A stretch of DNA of 64,000 nt from Euborellia annulipes (taxonomy: Eukaryota; Arthropoda; Insecta; Dermaptera; Anisolabididae), in assembly GCA_023213315.1 (NCBI GenBank), contig JAKCPI010004300.1, forward strand, positions 1-64,000, in the 5' to 3' direction. Positions 34,576-45,375 of the stretch are shown one piece after another. A program made the position numbers and the translations under genes. Position 1 is the first letter of the stretch. Every line of letters begins with the position of its first letter. The notes beneath the pieces were generated by a model. The model had not been told where the DNA came from, ran no database searches, and saw only the letters and a list, made by a program, of their open reading frames with translations.

Positions 34576-35844
34576 AAAATTTTGTTTGAAAAAATTTATG
34601 TATCTCTTACAAAACATTTAAAGGAATAGAAAAATTCTAACCTCGGAATTTAAATTTTCTCTCGATAAAATTTAATTTCAAATTATACTTGTGTAAAGAA
34701 AATAATAAATAAATAAGCAGAAACTTTTTTTTTTCTTCTTTTTAGTGCATATTCAGATAAAAACTCAGTCAAATTAAATTAATAAAATCAAACAAAAAAA
34801 ACCCTCATCGATGGCTCTTTGCCAGAAGCCTAGGCGTGCGCCTTCGAGCACGATACACCTAGGGTAATAACTAAACGTGTTTGAATTTTTTTTTTAAATA
34901 AAATTTTGATTTATAGTTAAAATGCAAATGAAAGTGGACATCGAAAAAAACTAGTGAGTTCAAGTGAAGAATAAGAAATATGTGAAATCTAATATGTCGT
35001 CATCTATATTAAAAAAAAAAGAAGGGTGATCAATTTAAACACAAATTTCAGTAATATATTTATATATATATACTGTATAGTTATATATATATCGGTATAT
35101 TTATAATTATTTACAAATTCACTCATAATTTACAATATTTACAATCTCAACCGAGGTTTACTGGCGTTTTACAGACAGTAAATCATAATCTCTATAAGAG
35201 GTTTTATATTTTTTCTCACACATCCATACTTATACAATACATATACACATACATACAAATATATTCACTCAGTTTCGAGTAAATAACTTAGCAACACAAT
35301 TATTATACAAAAGAGCATCATCGTATTCATATTCAAAGTGCCAAACATACATTTTTTTTTTATTTATTTGAGGTAAAATTTTTCTGATTGACTTTTATTA
35401 TACTCATAAATTATTTTGGCACACTGGGGTGAAGAATATATTACAAATAAATTACATATTTTTTTTTTATGAAAACTGGTATTTTAAAATAAAAATTTTG
35501 GCACATTTTGTTTAGTGGTTGATTTATTTATCAAAGACTTGAAACATAAACAGCATTATCACAATTATATATACATTGAGAAGCTATTTTTAAGAAAATA
35601 AATTAAATATGCAAATCATGTTTGCGTACTTCATCAATATAATAATATAAATAAATAAATTTTTTTTTTTTATTAATACCGGTTTATTGGCTACATTTTA
35701 AATATTATTTTGAATTTTGGGACCAAAACCCCTTTCTGAATTGTAAAAAATAAATAGTATTGTATGGTGAGTTTCAAAAGAAAGTCCCACTTTTACATTT
35801 TCTATTTTTGATTGACGAACTGCCAATCATTTAAAATTTAAATT

Positions 35845-35962
35845 TGTCGAGGGTTCGCATCTCGTCTCAAGCAAAAAATTTAATTGGCTACCAATCAATT
35901 GAAATAAATAGGAACGGGGTCTAAATGGCTTCAGATGCCGAAAAAGACATTAAATAATTACT
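35845..35962 (+). mobile_element. SINE-A copy without A box
   Basis: GAGGGTTCGCATCTCGTCTC (B box), TTGGCTACCAATCAATTGAA, GGGGTCTAAATGGCTTCAGA, TGCCGAAAAAGACATTAAAT. 5'-truncated. Confidence 0.78.
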
Positions 35963-35966
35963 AATG

Positions 35967-36107
35967 TAATTATAGATAAATAATAACACTAGGTTAGGTT
36001 TCAAAATGTTTTTATTTTTAGCTTATTTGACGTTAATAAATCATCTTCAGAGCTAAAATTAAAAATCTTTTGAAACCTAACCTTGTGATATTATTAGTCT
36101 ATATAAT
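35967..36107. repeat. Short inverted repeat, family of the 52.6 and 61.1 kb copies
   Basis: Left part has TAACACTAGGTTAGGTTTC and right part has GAAACCTAACCTTGTG. In the centre, GACGTTAATAAATCATCTTC is a worn hammerhead-like half on the minus strand. Adjacent 36120-36165 matches in inverted form the CACCGTTGGCACTAGTT end seen at 52471. Confidence 0.65.
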
Positions 36108-37149
36108 TTTTTTGGGAATGTTTCAACTAGTAGCCTACCTACCAACGGTGAATTCTTTGGATTATACATTAAATAAAATTTATTTTGTGAGTTCAATTAA
36201 AAAAAAATTTCATATTTTTTTTTAAACGATTTAGTAAACATAATCATACTAGACAATGTAAGTGTGGGAGTTATTTTGATATTCATTGTACTTGACTTAC
36301 TTTTTTTATAGATAACGATTAATTGCAATTTGACAGCCGATTAATTTTCCTTTTACCCACCCATGTTGAAGTCTGAATTTTTTTTTTCAATTTTACTCGA
36401 ATTTTTTTCTCATCAATTTCAACAGTAAAAAACTGCAATCAATGGGTGCTCGTTAAATAGACAACAAAACATTTTTTTTAAGTCAAAAACATTTATTTAT
36501 TAATTTGTGATAATAGAGTTTATGTTTCATTACAAAAAGAAATCGAATTTTATTTTTTAGTCAGCCATAGAAGCCTCGGTTGAATTTTCATTTATTTATT
36601 TTTATTTTTTATTTATTTATTTATTTATTTATTTTTTTTTTGGAAATTTGAAACACTATAGATCACATATACGTAACTATTAAAAGGAGTTTATTTTTTC
36701 TGTTAAAATTTTAAGGATGGTTTTTAAGTCCCCATAAAATGATTGATAGGATTTTAATCACATTTTTTTTTTGGTTTATCAGATCAAAAACAAAATATAA
36801 TTATGGATAATGTATATAAACATAATTTTTCTTTTTTTTTACTCTTTAATGATAAAATTAAAATTTAATTATAGATCGTCAGATTGAGATCTTATAATTA
36901 AGATCATTAAAAAATTAATATGTAAAGAGCGAAAGGAAAAATTAGGACATAATTATTTTCTAATTTTTAATTCAAATTCTTAAATATATTTTTAATAATG
37001 ATTAATGTTATGCAGTTGGGCTATTATGAGGTATTCTGGGGAGTAAATAGAAATTTTATTATTCATATCGACTCGATTTTTAATTAATAGTGAGCGAAGA
37101 GAAAGAGCTGCAACATAAATTTCCAATTTTATAAATTTAACTGTGGAAT

Positions 37150-37216
37150 TGACTACAAATCATTTGAAATAAATAGGGAGGGGGTCTAAAGGGCCTTAGG
37201 TGCGAAAAAAACCTTA
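37150..37216 (+). mobile_element. SINE-A tail fragment
   Basis: CTACAAATCATTTGAAATAA, GGGAGGGGGTCTAAAGGGCC, TGCGAAAAAAACCTTAAA, then an A-run. Confidence 0.68.
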
Positions 37217-37431
37217 AAAAAAAAAAAAAAAAAAGTTAAATTTATTTATTTAGATCAAAATTTGAATTTAAATAAAAAAAAAAAACTCCAATCTTTTCTA
37301 CCAGTGGTTATTAATTAAACGGTGATCTGAGGAGGAATTTCACGCGTATTGTGGGAAGGTAGGCAAGAGTCCACCACTACGGTGGATGGGGTATAAGTAA
37401 CGATATATATATATATATATCATACTATATA

Positions 37432-37679
37432 CATGGGCGTAGCCAGACTTCTTGTTAGGGGGGGGCCAACCCTCGTTAGGGCGAAGAGGGGGGTTTGCAA
37501 TTAATATCTACATAGAGTATTAATTATTTATTTAAATAAAATAAAAAAATTAAATTAATGTAGTGAATTGGAGTGTTAAAAAAATTTCCAATGGGAAAAA
37601 TATATATATATTTTTTTTTTTTAATTTTTAGGACCAGCCAGGGGGCAACCCCCCCTGCCTCCCCCTGGCTACGCCCATG
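37432..37679. mobile_element. hAT-like MITE with perfect 15-bp TIRs
   Basis: CATGGGCGTAGCCAG and CTGGCTACGCCCATG. Flanks ACTATATA and CTTATATA agree at six of eight bases. GGGGGGGCCAACCC near the left and GGGGGCAACCCCCC near the right. Directly beyond it, 37685-37745 is an inverted copy of 14167-14227. Confidence 0.75.
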
Positions 37680-37892
37680 CTTATATATAATTGCCTTAAA
37701 ACCGTGTCCGATGTGTGAAAGAACCAATCAGGCCTCAGGGATAGCGCTGATTGGCGAAATACAGAGAGGGCGGAGCCGGAGAGGCAAATTCAAATTTTTT
37801 TTAACCAGGAGAGATATCAATTTGGTTTCTTCCCTAAAGCCTTCCCTTGATAAGAATCTAAATTCGTTGTTTCAGAGTTTTTTTTAAATTCG

Positions 37893-39150
37893 GCAGCCCC
37901 CCCCCCCAAATTTTTTAATTCTTCTATAACATGCTTTTTTGGATTTAAAATTCTTGAATGAATATCTATCAAGGGTTTAAAAGTTTAAATATTTTTTGTG
38001 TAATTGCCCCCCCCCTCTCACCGAAATTATTAATTCTTCTATTTCTTCAAATATTAACATGCTTTTTTGGATTTAAAATTCTTGAATGAATATCTATCAA
38101 GGGATTTAAAAGTTTAAATTTTTTTTGTGTAATTGCCCCCCCTCTCACCGAAATTATTAATTCTTCTATTTCTTCAAATATTTAACATGCTTTTTTGGAT
38201 TTAAAATTCTTGAATGAATATCTATCAAGGGATTTAAAAGTTTAAATATTTTTTGTGTAATTGCCCCCCCTCTCACCGAAATTATTAATTCTTCTATTTC
38301 TTCAAATATTAACATGCTTTTTTGGATTTAAAATTCTTGAATGAATATCTATCAAGGGATTTAAAAGTTTAAATTTTTTTGTGTAATTGCCCCCCCCCGA
38401 AATTTTTAATTCTTCTATTTCTTCAAATATTAACATGCTTTTTTGGATTTAAAATTCTTGAATGAATATCTATCAAGGGGTTTAAAAGTTTAAAGATTTT
38501 TTGTATAATTGCCCCCCCCCGAAATTTTTAATTCTTCTATTTCTTCAAGTATTAACATGCTTTTTTGGATTTAAAATTCTTGAATGAATATCTATCAAGG
38601 GATTTAAAAGTTGAAAGATTTTTTGTGTAATTGCCCCCCCCCCGAAATTTTTAATTCTTCTGTTTCTTCAAATATTAACATGCTTTTTTGGATTTAAAAT
38701 TCTTGAATGAATATCTATCAAGGGGTTTAAAAGTTTAAATATTTTTTGTGTAATTGCCCCCCCCCCCCGAAATTTTTAATTCTTCTATTTCTTCAAATAT
38801 TAACATGCTTTTTTGGATTTAAAATTCTTCAATGAATATCTATCAAGGGATTTAAAAGTTTAAATATTTTTTGTGTAATTGCCCCCCCCCCCGAAATTTT
38901 TAATTCTTCTATTTCTTCAAATATTAACATGCTTTTTTGGATTTAAAATTCTTGAATGAATATCTATCAAGGGGTTTAAAAGTTGAAAGATTTTTTGTGT
39001 AATTGCCCCCCCCCGAAATTTTTTAATTCTTCTATTTCTTCAAATAAAAACATGCTTTTTTGGATTTAAAATTCTTGAATGAATATCTATCAAGGGGTTT
39101 AAAAGTTTAAAGATTTATTGTGCAATTGCCCCACCCCCGAAATTTTTATT
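37893..39150 (+). repeat. Satellite of about 123-bp units
   Basis: About ten units. Each has a C-run of 7-13, GAAATTTTTAATTCTTCTAT, TTCTTCAAATATTAACATGC, TTTTTTGGATTTAAAATTCT, TGAATGAATATCTATCAAGG and TTTAAAAGTT. Units differ by few bases, mainly in the C-run. The first units (to about 38280) carry CTCTCACCG after the C-run, later ones CCGAAA, so two subtypes spread as blocks. Confidence 0.93.
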
Positions 39151-39466
39151 TTAAAATTCTTGATTTTTTTAATAGGTCCCTGTCCGCCTGATTTCATTTG
39201 CATGCCCGTTGGCTCGAATCAGTTTATTAAAGGGAAATTTAGGCTTGCTTCTTGCCCGTAATTTTCTCATGGCCTTCAAAACCCAGAGGCCGGGCAGGGC
39301 GAATACTCAAATTTTAAACTTGATTCATTGTATTTTCATTTAGGCAAAAATAATATGGGCTTTAAAATTAAGAGAAAAACTACTGATCACGTATCGAGAC
39401 GCCGCCCGCCAGGGAGAGTTGAGATGGGCGCGGCGAAGCCCCCTTCTCAACTTGTATATATATATA

Positions 39467-39583
39467 TTAGGTCTGGTTGATTAAGCGTCCGGCGCATGCG
39501 CATTAAGAAAAAACGTATTGCTTTTCATTAATGCTGATTTTTCTCACTACGCATGCGCCGGACGCTTAATCGAACAATCCTAA
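39467..39583. mobile_element. 117-bp MITE with TA target duplication
   Basis: Ends TTAGGTCTGGTTGATTAAGC and GCTTAATCGAACAATCCTAA, flanked by TA. The inner inverted part GCGTCCGGCGCATGCG is perfect. Non-coding, Tc1/mariner-like by target site. A related copy is at 53999-54123. Confidence 0.8.
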
Positions 39584-39589
39584 TAAAAG

Positions 39590-41860
39590 ATCACATGATG
39601 GTGGGGTAAAAAAGCATCCCCTAGGTTATTCTTTATCTCTCTCACACGACTTCCCTCAAAAGGACACCGTTTAATTAATTTATTTATCATTCGAAAAAAA
39701 TTACCTAAAATATTTTATTTGTAAATAAATAAATTTTTAAACAAGTTGAATTTTTGCGAATAAAAAAATTTATAAAAAAGGAGTAAGTTAAGTAATTTAT
39801 GTAATTAACTTAAGAACAATCACTTTTAAAATAAATATTATTTCCAATTTAACAAAGAATTGTTTGTTCATCCCATATTAGAATCTTTGTTTCTTTGAAT
39901 TAGTGAATGATGAGTCTTCATTTCTTAACTCAGGAGATAGAAACTTTTGCTTTATATATTTGAACCCGAGTTTAACTAATAAATAACCTAATAATATTTC
40001 CAAATACAAATTTATAAACAAATAATTTATTGATTTCAATCTTTTTTTTTCTATACCTATATATATGAACCAAGAAAAGGGGAAATCCATCCAATTTAAA
40101 TGAAAAATAGAGAGGGAGAGAGGAATAACATCTGAGAGACACCAAAAGAGCACTTCGAGGTCTCTGATAGTGGTGGGGGAAGTAGCCTCCCCTCCACGGA
40201 GGGAAGTGAATTGGGCGGGGCTTGTTTTAGCGAGCGGACGCTCCGCCCACCGCGGTTGGCCACGCCCTCCTCAACCGCGAGCGCTCTTCATTACATTCAT
40301 ACAGAGATAGATCTATAGATTTATTTATTTATATATATATAAATAACATTTATAATGATTCACTTTTATTTTCATTTTTCACTATATGCAAGTGTTTTTT
40401 TATTTATTTTTTTTTATTAGTCAATGTCAACCGGTCATTTGCCTGATTTAATTATCATGTCTTCTCTATATTTTTTTGAAGCAGATGAATGAATAGAGTA
40501 TATTTCTTTCTCAAGGTTGTCCGTTTTCTAAACGGTCGGTCATTTACGCCTTTTGTTGTTTGATTTTTCAAATAACAACAACAATAACAAAAAAACCTTT
40601 ATTTTTTTTTTTAGAAAATTAAATTTCACCTTTTCGGTTAAGGAAGGAAGGGTAAAACTATTTTGTTAAATAAATAATGAGATCTATTCGGCTTATTTTT
40701 AGAAAAGAATCTTCTCCCCTAAAATTTTTATGATAATAGGCTATCAGTTTAATAATGGTTCAAATTAAGGGAGCCCAACGAATTTAAAGGGTCGCAAATT
40801 ACAAGGCATACAAAATCTATCTTTGGATCAAATTAAATAACATTTCAAAAATAATAGGCTACCAATTACTCTTATTAAAAATTTTAAATTCAATATAGAA
40901 AAAATTTTTAATAAATGATTGTTTTGATAAAAAAAAAAAAAATAATATGCTGCGTTTCGGTATCATAATAAAAAATTTTTATTTCTTCAGAATTTATTAA
41001 AAATTGAATATTTTTGGTTTCCTAAATTATTTATTTACTTATTTGTAAAATCTGAAGAAATCAAAAAAATTTAATTTTACTACTTTTTCTTAAATTTTTT
41101 CTTTTATTATTATTTTTTGAAAAAATATCTGATCTTGTAAGTTTCACCATTTAATTGTTTTAGAGAGGATCAGCATCTCTTAAGAGTAAAAAATATTTTT
41201 TGAAATTTCTGATTTTATATTGCAATATTTAAAGCTATACTGAGGGCGGTCGAGAAGAGAGGACAGATGGGGCTTTAATGCCGGAACCCGCATTTGGAAG
41301 CTCTCGACCTACTCGGGATAATATATTAAAATAAATTAAATTAAAATGGAAGAAGATTTCAACAGTTTCAATAGCTATCTGCATATCTTCATCAGTATTG
41401 TCAGTTTTTTTTTTTTTTTTTTTTTCAAAATTAAATCAAGTGGGACAAAATAACTAAAAAGTAGTCTATCATCAAAGCAACTCAAACTATAAATTATTTC
41501 AGGTATTTTCGTATTGATGAAATATTTAGATAACTATAGAAACCATTGAAGCCTGTAAAATAAATAGAGTAACGAATAAATAAATATTTTTAATATGGAC
41601 TGGAAGACTTTCTTTCTTTCCATTTTAAATTAATATTTTCTTATTATATACAATTTCATTTTCATTTGCTTCAAATTATTTAGACTCTTTGGTCTGATTA
41701 GTTTGAAGATGTCAGATAATAACTCGGCTTCCCGGGAAGGGGAATTGAAGTTCTTTGCCTTCTGAAGAGTTCCCAGATGGCAAATGGCATTTTAAAAATG
41801 GCCAATTCACAGCCGCTCAAAAAAAGAGGAACACACACACGCACACATAAAACAGACAGA
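39590..41860. other. Region 3' of the homeobox exon
   Basis: Besides the GC island, unique stretches at 41235-41320 and 41670-41800 stand out. A 91-codon minus-strand frame at 39878-40153 has no recognised similarity. No second gene is evident. Confidence 0.4.
40155..40290. promoter_or_regulatory. CpG-rich island with GC boxes
   Basis: GGGCGGGGC, GCGAGCGGACGCTCCGCCC and CCACCGCGGTTGGCCACGCCC in otherwise AT-rich DNA, about 1.7 kb beyond the homeobox stop codon. Could be a promoter of an unseen gene or a GC-rich mobile piece; no TIRs or partner copy in this window. Confidence 0.3.
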
Positions 41861-41867
41861 TTGTCTG

Positions 41868-41873
41868 TTTATT
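41868..41873 (-). terminator. Candidate poly(A) signal of the homeobox gene
   Basis: AATAAA on the minus strand, about 40 bases beyond the stop codon. The spacing suits a short 3' UTR, but AATAAA is frequent in DNA this AT-rich and the gene may use a later site. The stretch down to about 41230 includes moderately GC-rich unique sequence (41670-41800 and 41235-41320) that could also be 3' UTR. Confidence 0.35.
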
Positions 41874-41912
41874 TGTCAACACTCATTTTCACTTAACATA
41901 CATGATTGTATT

Positions 41913-42170
41913 TCATGTCTCTTCCTCAGACGTACAACTGTCCACATCTACGTCCAAATACTCGCCATCGCCCATCGCTCCCGGGTCACCACTGTCCTCT
42001 GTTTGAGGACTTCGGCCTCCACTGTCGCCACCACCTCCCGATTGTGTGTCCTGTTTCCATTTGGTTACATGATGACTGTTTTTGTTGCCCGATTGTTGTT
42101 GCGCTTTGGCTTCTTCCTCTTGTTGCATTCGTTTGTGTTTTGTTCGTCTGTTTTGGAACCAGACTTTCAC
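41913..42170 (-). CDS. ems: Terminal coding exon of an Emx/empty spiracles-type homeobox gene
   Basis: This exon encodes 85 residues and a TGA stop. It opens at homeodomain position 45 with VKVWFQNRRTKHKRMQ, that is helix 3 with W48, F49, Q50, N51 and R53, the DNA-contacting recognition helix of a nuclear transcription factor. K-H-K-R-M-Q-Q is, from memory, typical of arthropod ems/E5. The tail has SHHVTKWK, matching the HH...W motif that follows the homeodomain in Emx proteins, then a Gly/Ser stretch and an acidic end (DVDVDSCTSEEET). On the minus strand the exon is preceded by a pyrimidine tract and CAG, a good acceptor, so the intron falls between residues 44 and 45, a known intron position in Emx genes. 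The methionine three codons upstream lies in intron and is not a start. Helices 1-2 are missing from the window. Emx family is very likely; ems versus E5 cannot be decided from this exon. Confidence 0.93.
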   Translation of the reverse strand: MKVWFQNRRTKHKRMQQEEEAKAQQQSGNKNSHHVTKWKQDTQSGGGGDSGGRSPQTEDSGDPGAMGDGEYLDVDVDSCTSEEET

Positions 42171-42200
42171 CTGGAACAAAAAGAGAATTGTTTTTTTTTA
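42171..42200 (-). promoter_or_regulatory. Splice acceptor of the homeobox exon
   Basis: Read on the minus strand, a run of mostly T and C (ttctctttttgttccag) ends in CAG directly before GTG AAA GTC. This is a consensus acceptor and sets the 5' edge of the exon. The CAG could also encode the expected Q44, which is why a longer reading frame runs into the intron. Confidence 0.85.
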
Positions 42201-42510
42201 TTAATAAATCAAAAAATAAATCAATCTTTGTTTGAAAATTCAAAGGGCAGATCAAACATAAATATCTTTTCTTCAAACTTAGTACCAAATTATCAACTAG
42301 AAACAACAGGAATCAAGATTTCAAAAAATAAATGCCAGTCTGATATATTTTCCTCGAAGTGAAATTCGTCTTCTCTGCATTTGTTATATCAATAAAATTA
42401 GCCTAACGTTCACGGATTCTTAATTATTTGAATGAAAATTAATTGGCAATAATTTTTTTAAATAAACATTAAAATGTAAAAAAAATAATTAATGTAATAT
42501 TAATTATTAT

Positions 42511-43092
42511 AAAAAATCTGATGTGACTGGCGCACAGCACACAACTTTCTCTTACCTTCAATAATCGAAAGTTGTGTTCTGTGCTTTCACCCCAGATTTT
42601 TTTGAGTCGAGATATATTTAGTTTCCACCGATATATTAAAATTCAAGATGTAAAATTTATAAACATGGGAAAATATTTATATTTTATTACCAGGACAATC
42701 ATTTCTGCTATCTTTCCTATGAAGTACAAGCGTAAAGTGTGCTTCAAATAATTTGAGAGCAAAATGAGAATAGTACATTTGAAAGAGCATCTAAAAAAAT
42801 AATTGATTTTTGAATTTTAATCAAAATCGTTAGAACGAATTTTGAGAAAATCGAAAAAAACTGAAAAAGTACATCAGTACTAGTACTTTTTGACCGATTT
42901 TGTTCAAAAGCTTCGTGTCATTGAGATATTTTCTTCACAGACAGACAGACCATGTTGCGAAAACCAATTTTTCGGATTCAGGGGACCTCAAAACATGTAT
43001 ATCCATAAAAATCCGGGCATCGAATTTTTGACATGAATCCAATACTTTCTCTCTCTACATATTATCATATATAGAGGTTAGAGAAAGTAAAA
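42511..43092 (-). repeat. Family R copy, minus strand
   Basis: Palindrome 42511-42603 (AAAAAATCTGATGTGACTGG ... CACCCCAGATTTTTTTG with ACTTTCTCTTACC inside), then ATATCTCGACTC in reverse, AAGATGTAAAATTTATAAAC, ATGGGAAAATATTTATATT, and at the far end GAGGTTAGAGAAAGTAAA. It lies 340 bp upstream of the homeobox exon, probably in its intron. Confidence 0.8.
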
Positions 43093-43102
43093 AAAACACC
43101 TC

Positions 43103-43305
43103 GGTGATTATTTCAATTTATTTATTGATATAAACACTTTATGCGTATTTCAACACTTAATCTTCAGAAGTACTTAATACAATACTGTAATACTCAAGTA
43201 TTGTATTACTGCTGAAAATGACAAGTCAACTGTCGAAATATGTATCAAGTATTTATATCAATATATAAATCAATCAATAAACAATCACCAAGTTTTTTTT
43301 TATAA
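43103..43305. repeat. Diverged inverted pair with GTCGAAATATG core
   Basis: Left arm (GGTGATTATTTCAATTTATT, ATATTAACAC-like) and right arm (GTCGAAATATGTATCAAGT, AATCACCAAG) are inverted relatives of the other PLE-type pairs, with more mutations. It lies directly beside the R copy at 42511-43092. Confidence 0.5.
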
Positions 43306-43372
43306 TAATTAATATTACATTAATTATTTATTTTTACATATTACAATGTTGCCTACGCTTATCAGTCTAAAC

Positions 43373-44256
43373 CAGTGGTTCCCAACCTTTTTGACCCATC
43401 GCCCTTTCGGAGGTTGACTAACACCTATCGCCCCCCTTTACATTTTCATTGTATGCCTAATTTTAATTTGAAGTAAAGTGTAAATAATAAAGCAGTTTTA
43501 TTATTTTAAACAATTTTATTACCGTAGGCCTATATACAGGGCCGCAGACAGACTTGACAGGCCCCGGGGCTCTTAGTAATACGACCCCCACCCCCAAAAA
43601 ATAAAACTTAGTTTTCTTTTTTAGTATGTAAAAGGCTATTGTGGCCTTCATGCCAACACTTTTTACACAGTTTTTGACACAACTTTTGAAATAGTTATAG
43701 GTATATACATAGCTTACAATATTTATTTAAATAAAGTTATATAAAATTTTTTCCAAATTTCCTAAACAAAGAGTTACAAAGTTTTAATTTATCGAGGCCA
43801 AATCCGGACAGAGAATTTCCGGGGAATCTGGAGATATGGAAAATTTTTTGAAAATTAGCCACTGAAATCTACGTTTTTAGCTATCCTGAGTCGTGAAAAA
43901 GATCAATCTTGATTTGAGCTTAAAGGGCCCGGGCCCTCTGAGGAAAAAAAATTCAAGAAAATGATTTTTTTTTTAATTGAAATTTAAGATTTGAGCTAAA
44001 AGTGACGTTTCAATTCTAGATTGGAATTATCTTCAGACTATTTTATTTTTATGATAATATTTTGTCCTCTTCTATCCTGACCATCCTGTAAATAGGAGAT
44101 TTTTCTCTTTGATTTTTATTTTTTTAAATTTTAGTAAACTAATAATTTTTCTCCCTTTGAATACTCATCGCCCCCAATCGCCCCCGCTTATTTATCGCCC
44201 CCTGAAAACCCAAATCGCCCCCTTGGGGGCGATCGCCCCCAGGTTGGGAACCACTG
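43373..44256. mobile_element. 884-bp hAT-type element with perfect target duplication
   Basis: GTCTAAAC at 43365-43372 and 44257-44264. Ends CAGTGGTTCCCAACCT and AGGTTGGGAACCACTG are perfect inverse copies. Subterminal ATCGCCCCC words recur. No transposase. It contains a GC-rich nested piece (CAGGGCCGCAGACAGAC at 43540) and a hammerhead core (44001-44039). Confidence 0.92.
44001..44039 (-). ncRNA. Hammerhead ribozyme core inside a hAT MITE
   Basis: Minus strand: AGT, CTGAAGA, stem II AATTC/GAATT, GAAA, CGTC, ACT. The core is complete; stem I has three pairs. The stem bases differ from all other copies here. It lies inside the hAT element at 43373-44256, so either a PLE end inserted there or the hAT carries it. 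Confidence 0.7.
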
Positions 44257-44269
44257 GTCTAAACCTAAA

Positions 44270-45370
44270 TACTTATATACATTAAAAACTGGATTTTATT
44301 TTTTTATAAATTCTAAAGTTAGGATAAAGAATTTTATTTTTACTAAGATTTTGTTGACCCTTCGACTTTATATTCAGATTTTTACATATCAATGCAGTAA
44401 GCATATTTAATAACTTATCAAGAATTTACATAAATGGGTTTAGTTTTTTGCTTTTTAGAGAGAAATTCAGTTATTAACTTAAAATTATATGTATTTATTA
44501 AAAATTTTAAAATATTCATTAATCTATTTTGTATATAAACATGAAGGGGTTGAAAATAGACAAAAACCAGTCGTTAAAATATCCTATTATTCATTATTTT
44601 GATGTTTATAAAAATATAGGCCTATATAAAACCAGACAAATTATTCTCCTCACACTAATAAATCAACGTTTTACAATGAAATAAATTTTATATAAAAGAA
44701 AATGCAGAAAAAAGTGGTATACCAAAAAATGTATTGTTAGAATAATGAAATACGAAATAATTTAAAAATAAAATTCTAATAATAAGGGAAAAAATTAAAA
44801 TAATCTTTTAGAAATAAATTATTCATAATTGAGGAAAAAAATTCATTTGGTGTCTTCGGTTATCAAAAAAAAAAGTAACGTCAATAAGGTTTTTTTTTAA
44901 TGGTTAGCCTACGCACATTTAATTCCGTGCACTAGCCTTTGTATTTAAAACATAAACGAGAGTATAATAATAGATGATTAAATAATGGGTTTATCCCAAA
45001 GGAATAAATACATATTAATCAATTTAATTTTCTATATTTTTTTCTTGACTTTACAAATAAGTGTTAGTATAAAAAAAATTTACGAATTCATTAGATCTGT
45101 CTAAGACATTAATTAACTAAAGCTAAAAAATCATAATTTGAACCTTGATAAAAACAAATTGTGATTTTTATCAAATTTTTTTTTCAAAACAATTAATAAA
45201 TTAGTTTTTGAAGTAAATTACACTCATTGTAATAAGTATATGACCTTCAAATTAACTACGTTTATTTTAGTAAGTAGCTAATATGAGTTATACTGTTTTA
45301 TTTCCTCACACAGAGAGGAATTCAAAATAATTATTAGTAGGATTTATAATTTTTTTTTAAGATGAGAGTT
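44270..45370. other. AT-rich DNA, nothing recognised
   Basis: Probably intron of the homeobox gene if transcription starts at higher coordinates. No repeats matching the listed families and no convincing frame. Confidence 0.45.
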
Positions 45371-45375
45371 GAAAT

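Larger units (their letters stand above)
34580..37140. other. AT-rich DNA apart from listed SINE and inverted repeat
   Basis: 35040-35350 is unique and A/T/C-rich with ATATAC and CATACA runs, resembling a 3' UTR in texture. Microsatellite-like TTTA runs lie at 36590-36640. No exon recognised. Confidence 0.4.

Noticed and set aside
37893..39150. CRISPR-like array
   Set aside because: The spacing region is itself repeated, so it is a tandem satellite, and the genome is eukaryotic.
41906..42362. Plus-strand frames of 109 and 119 codons and a 106-codon minus frame
   Set aside because: They are other-frame readings of the homeobox exon and its intron edge.
42511..42603. microRNA precursor beside the homeobox exon
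   Set aside because: The hairpin is a copy of the dispersed R palindrome with many relatives in the window; a specific miRNA is not supported.
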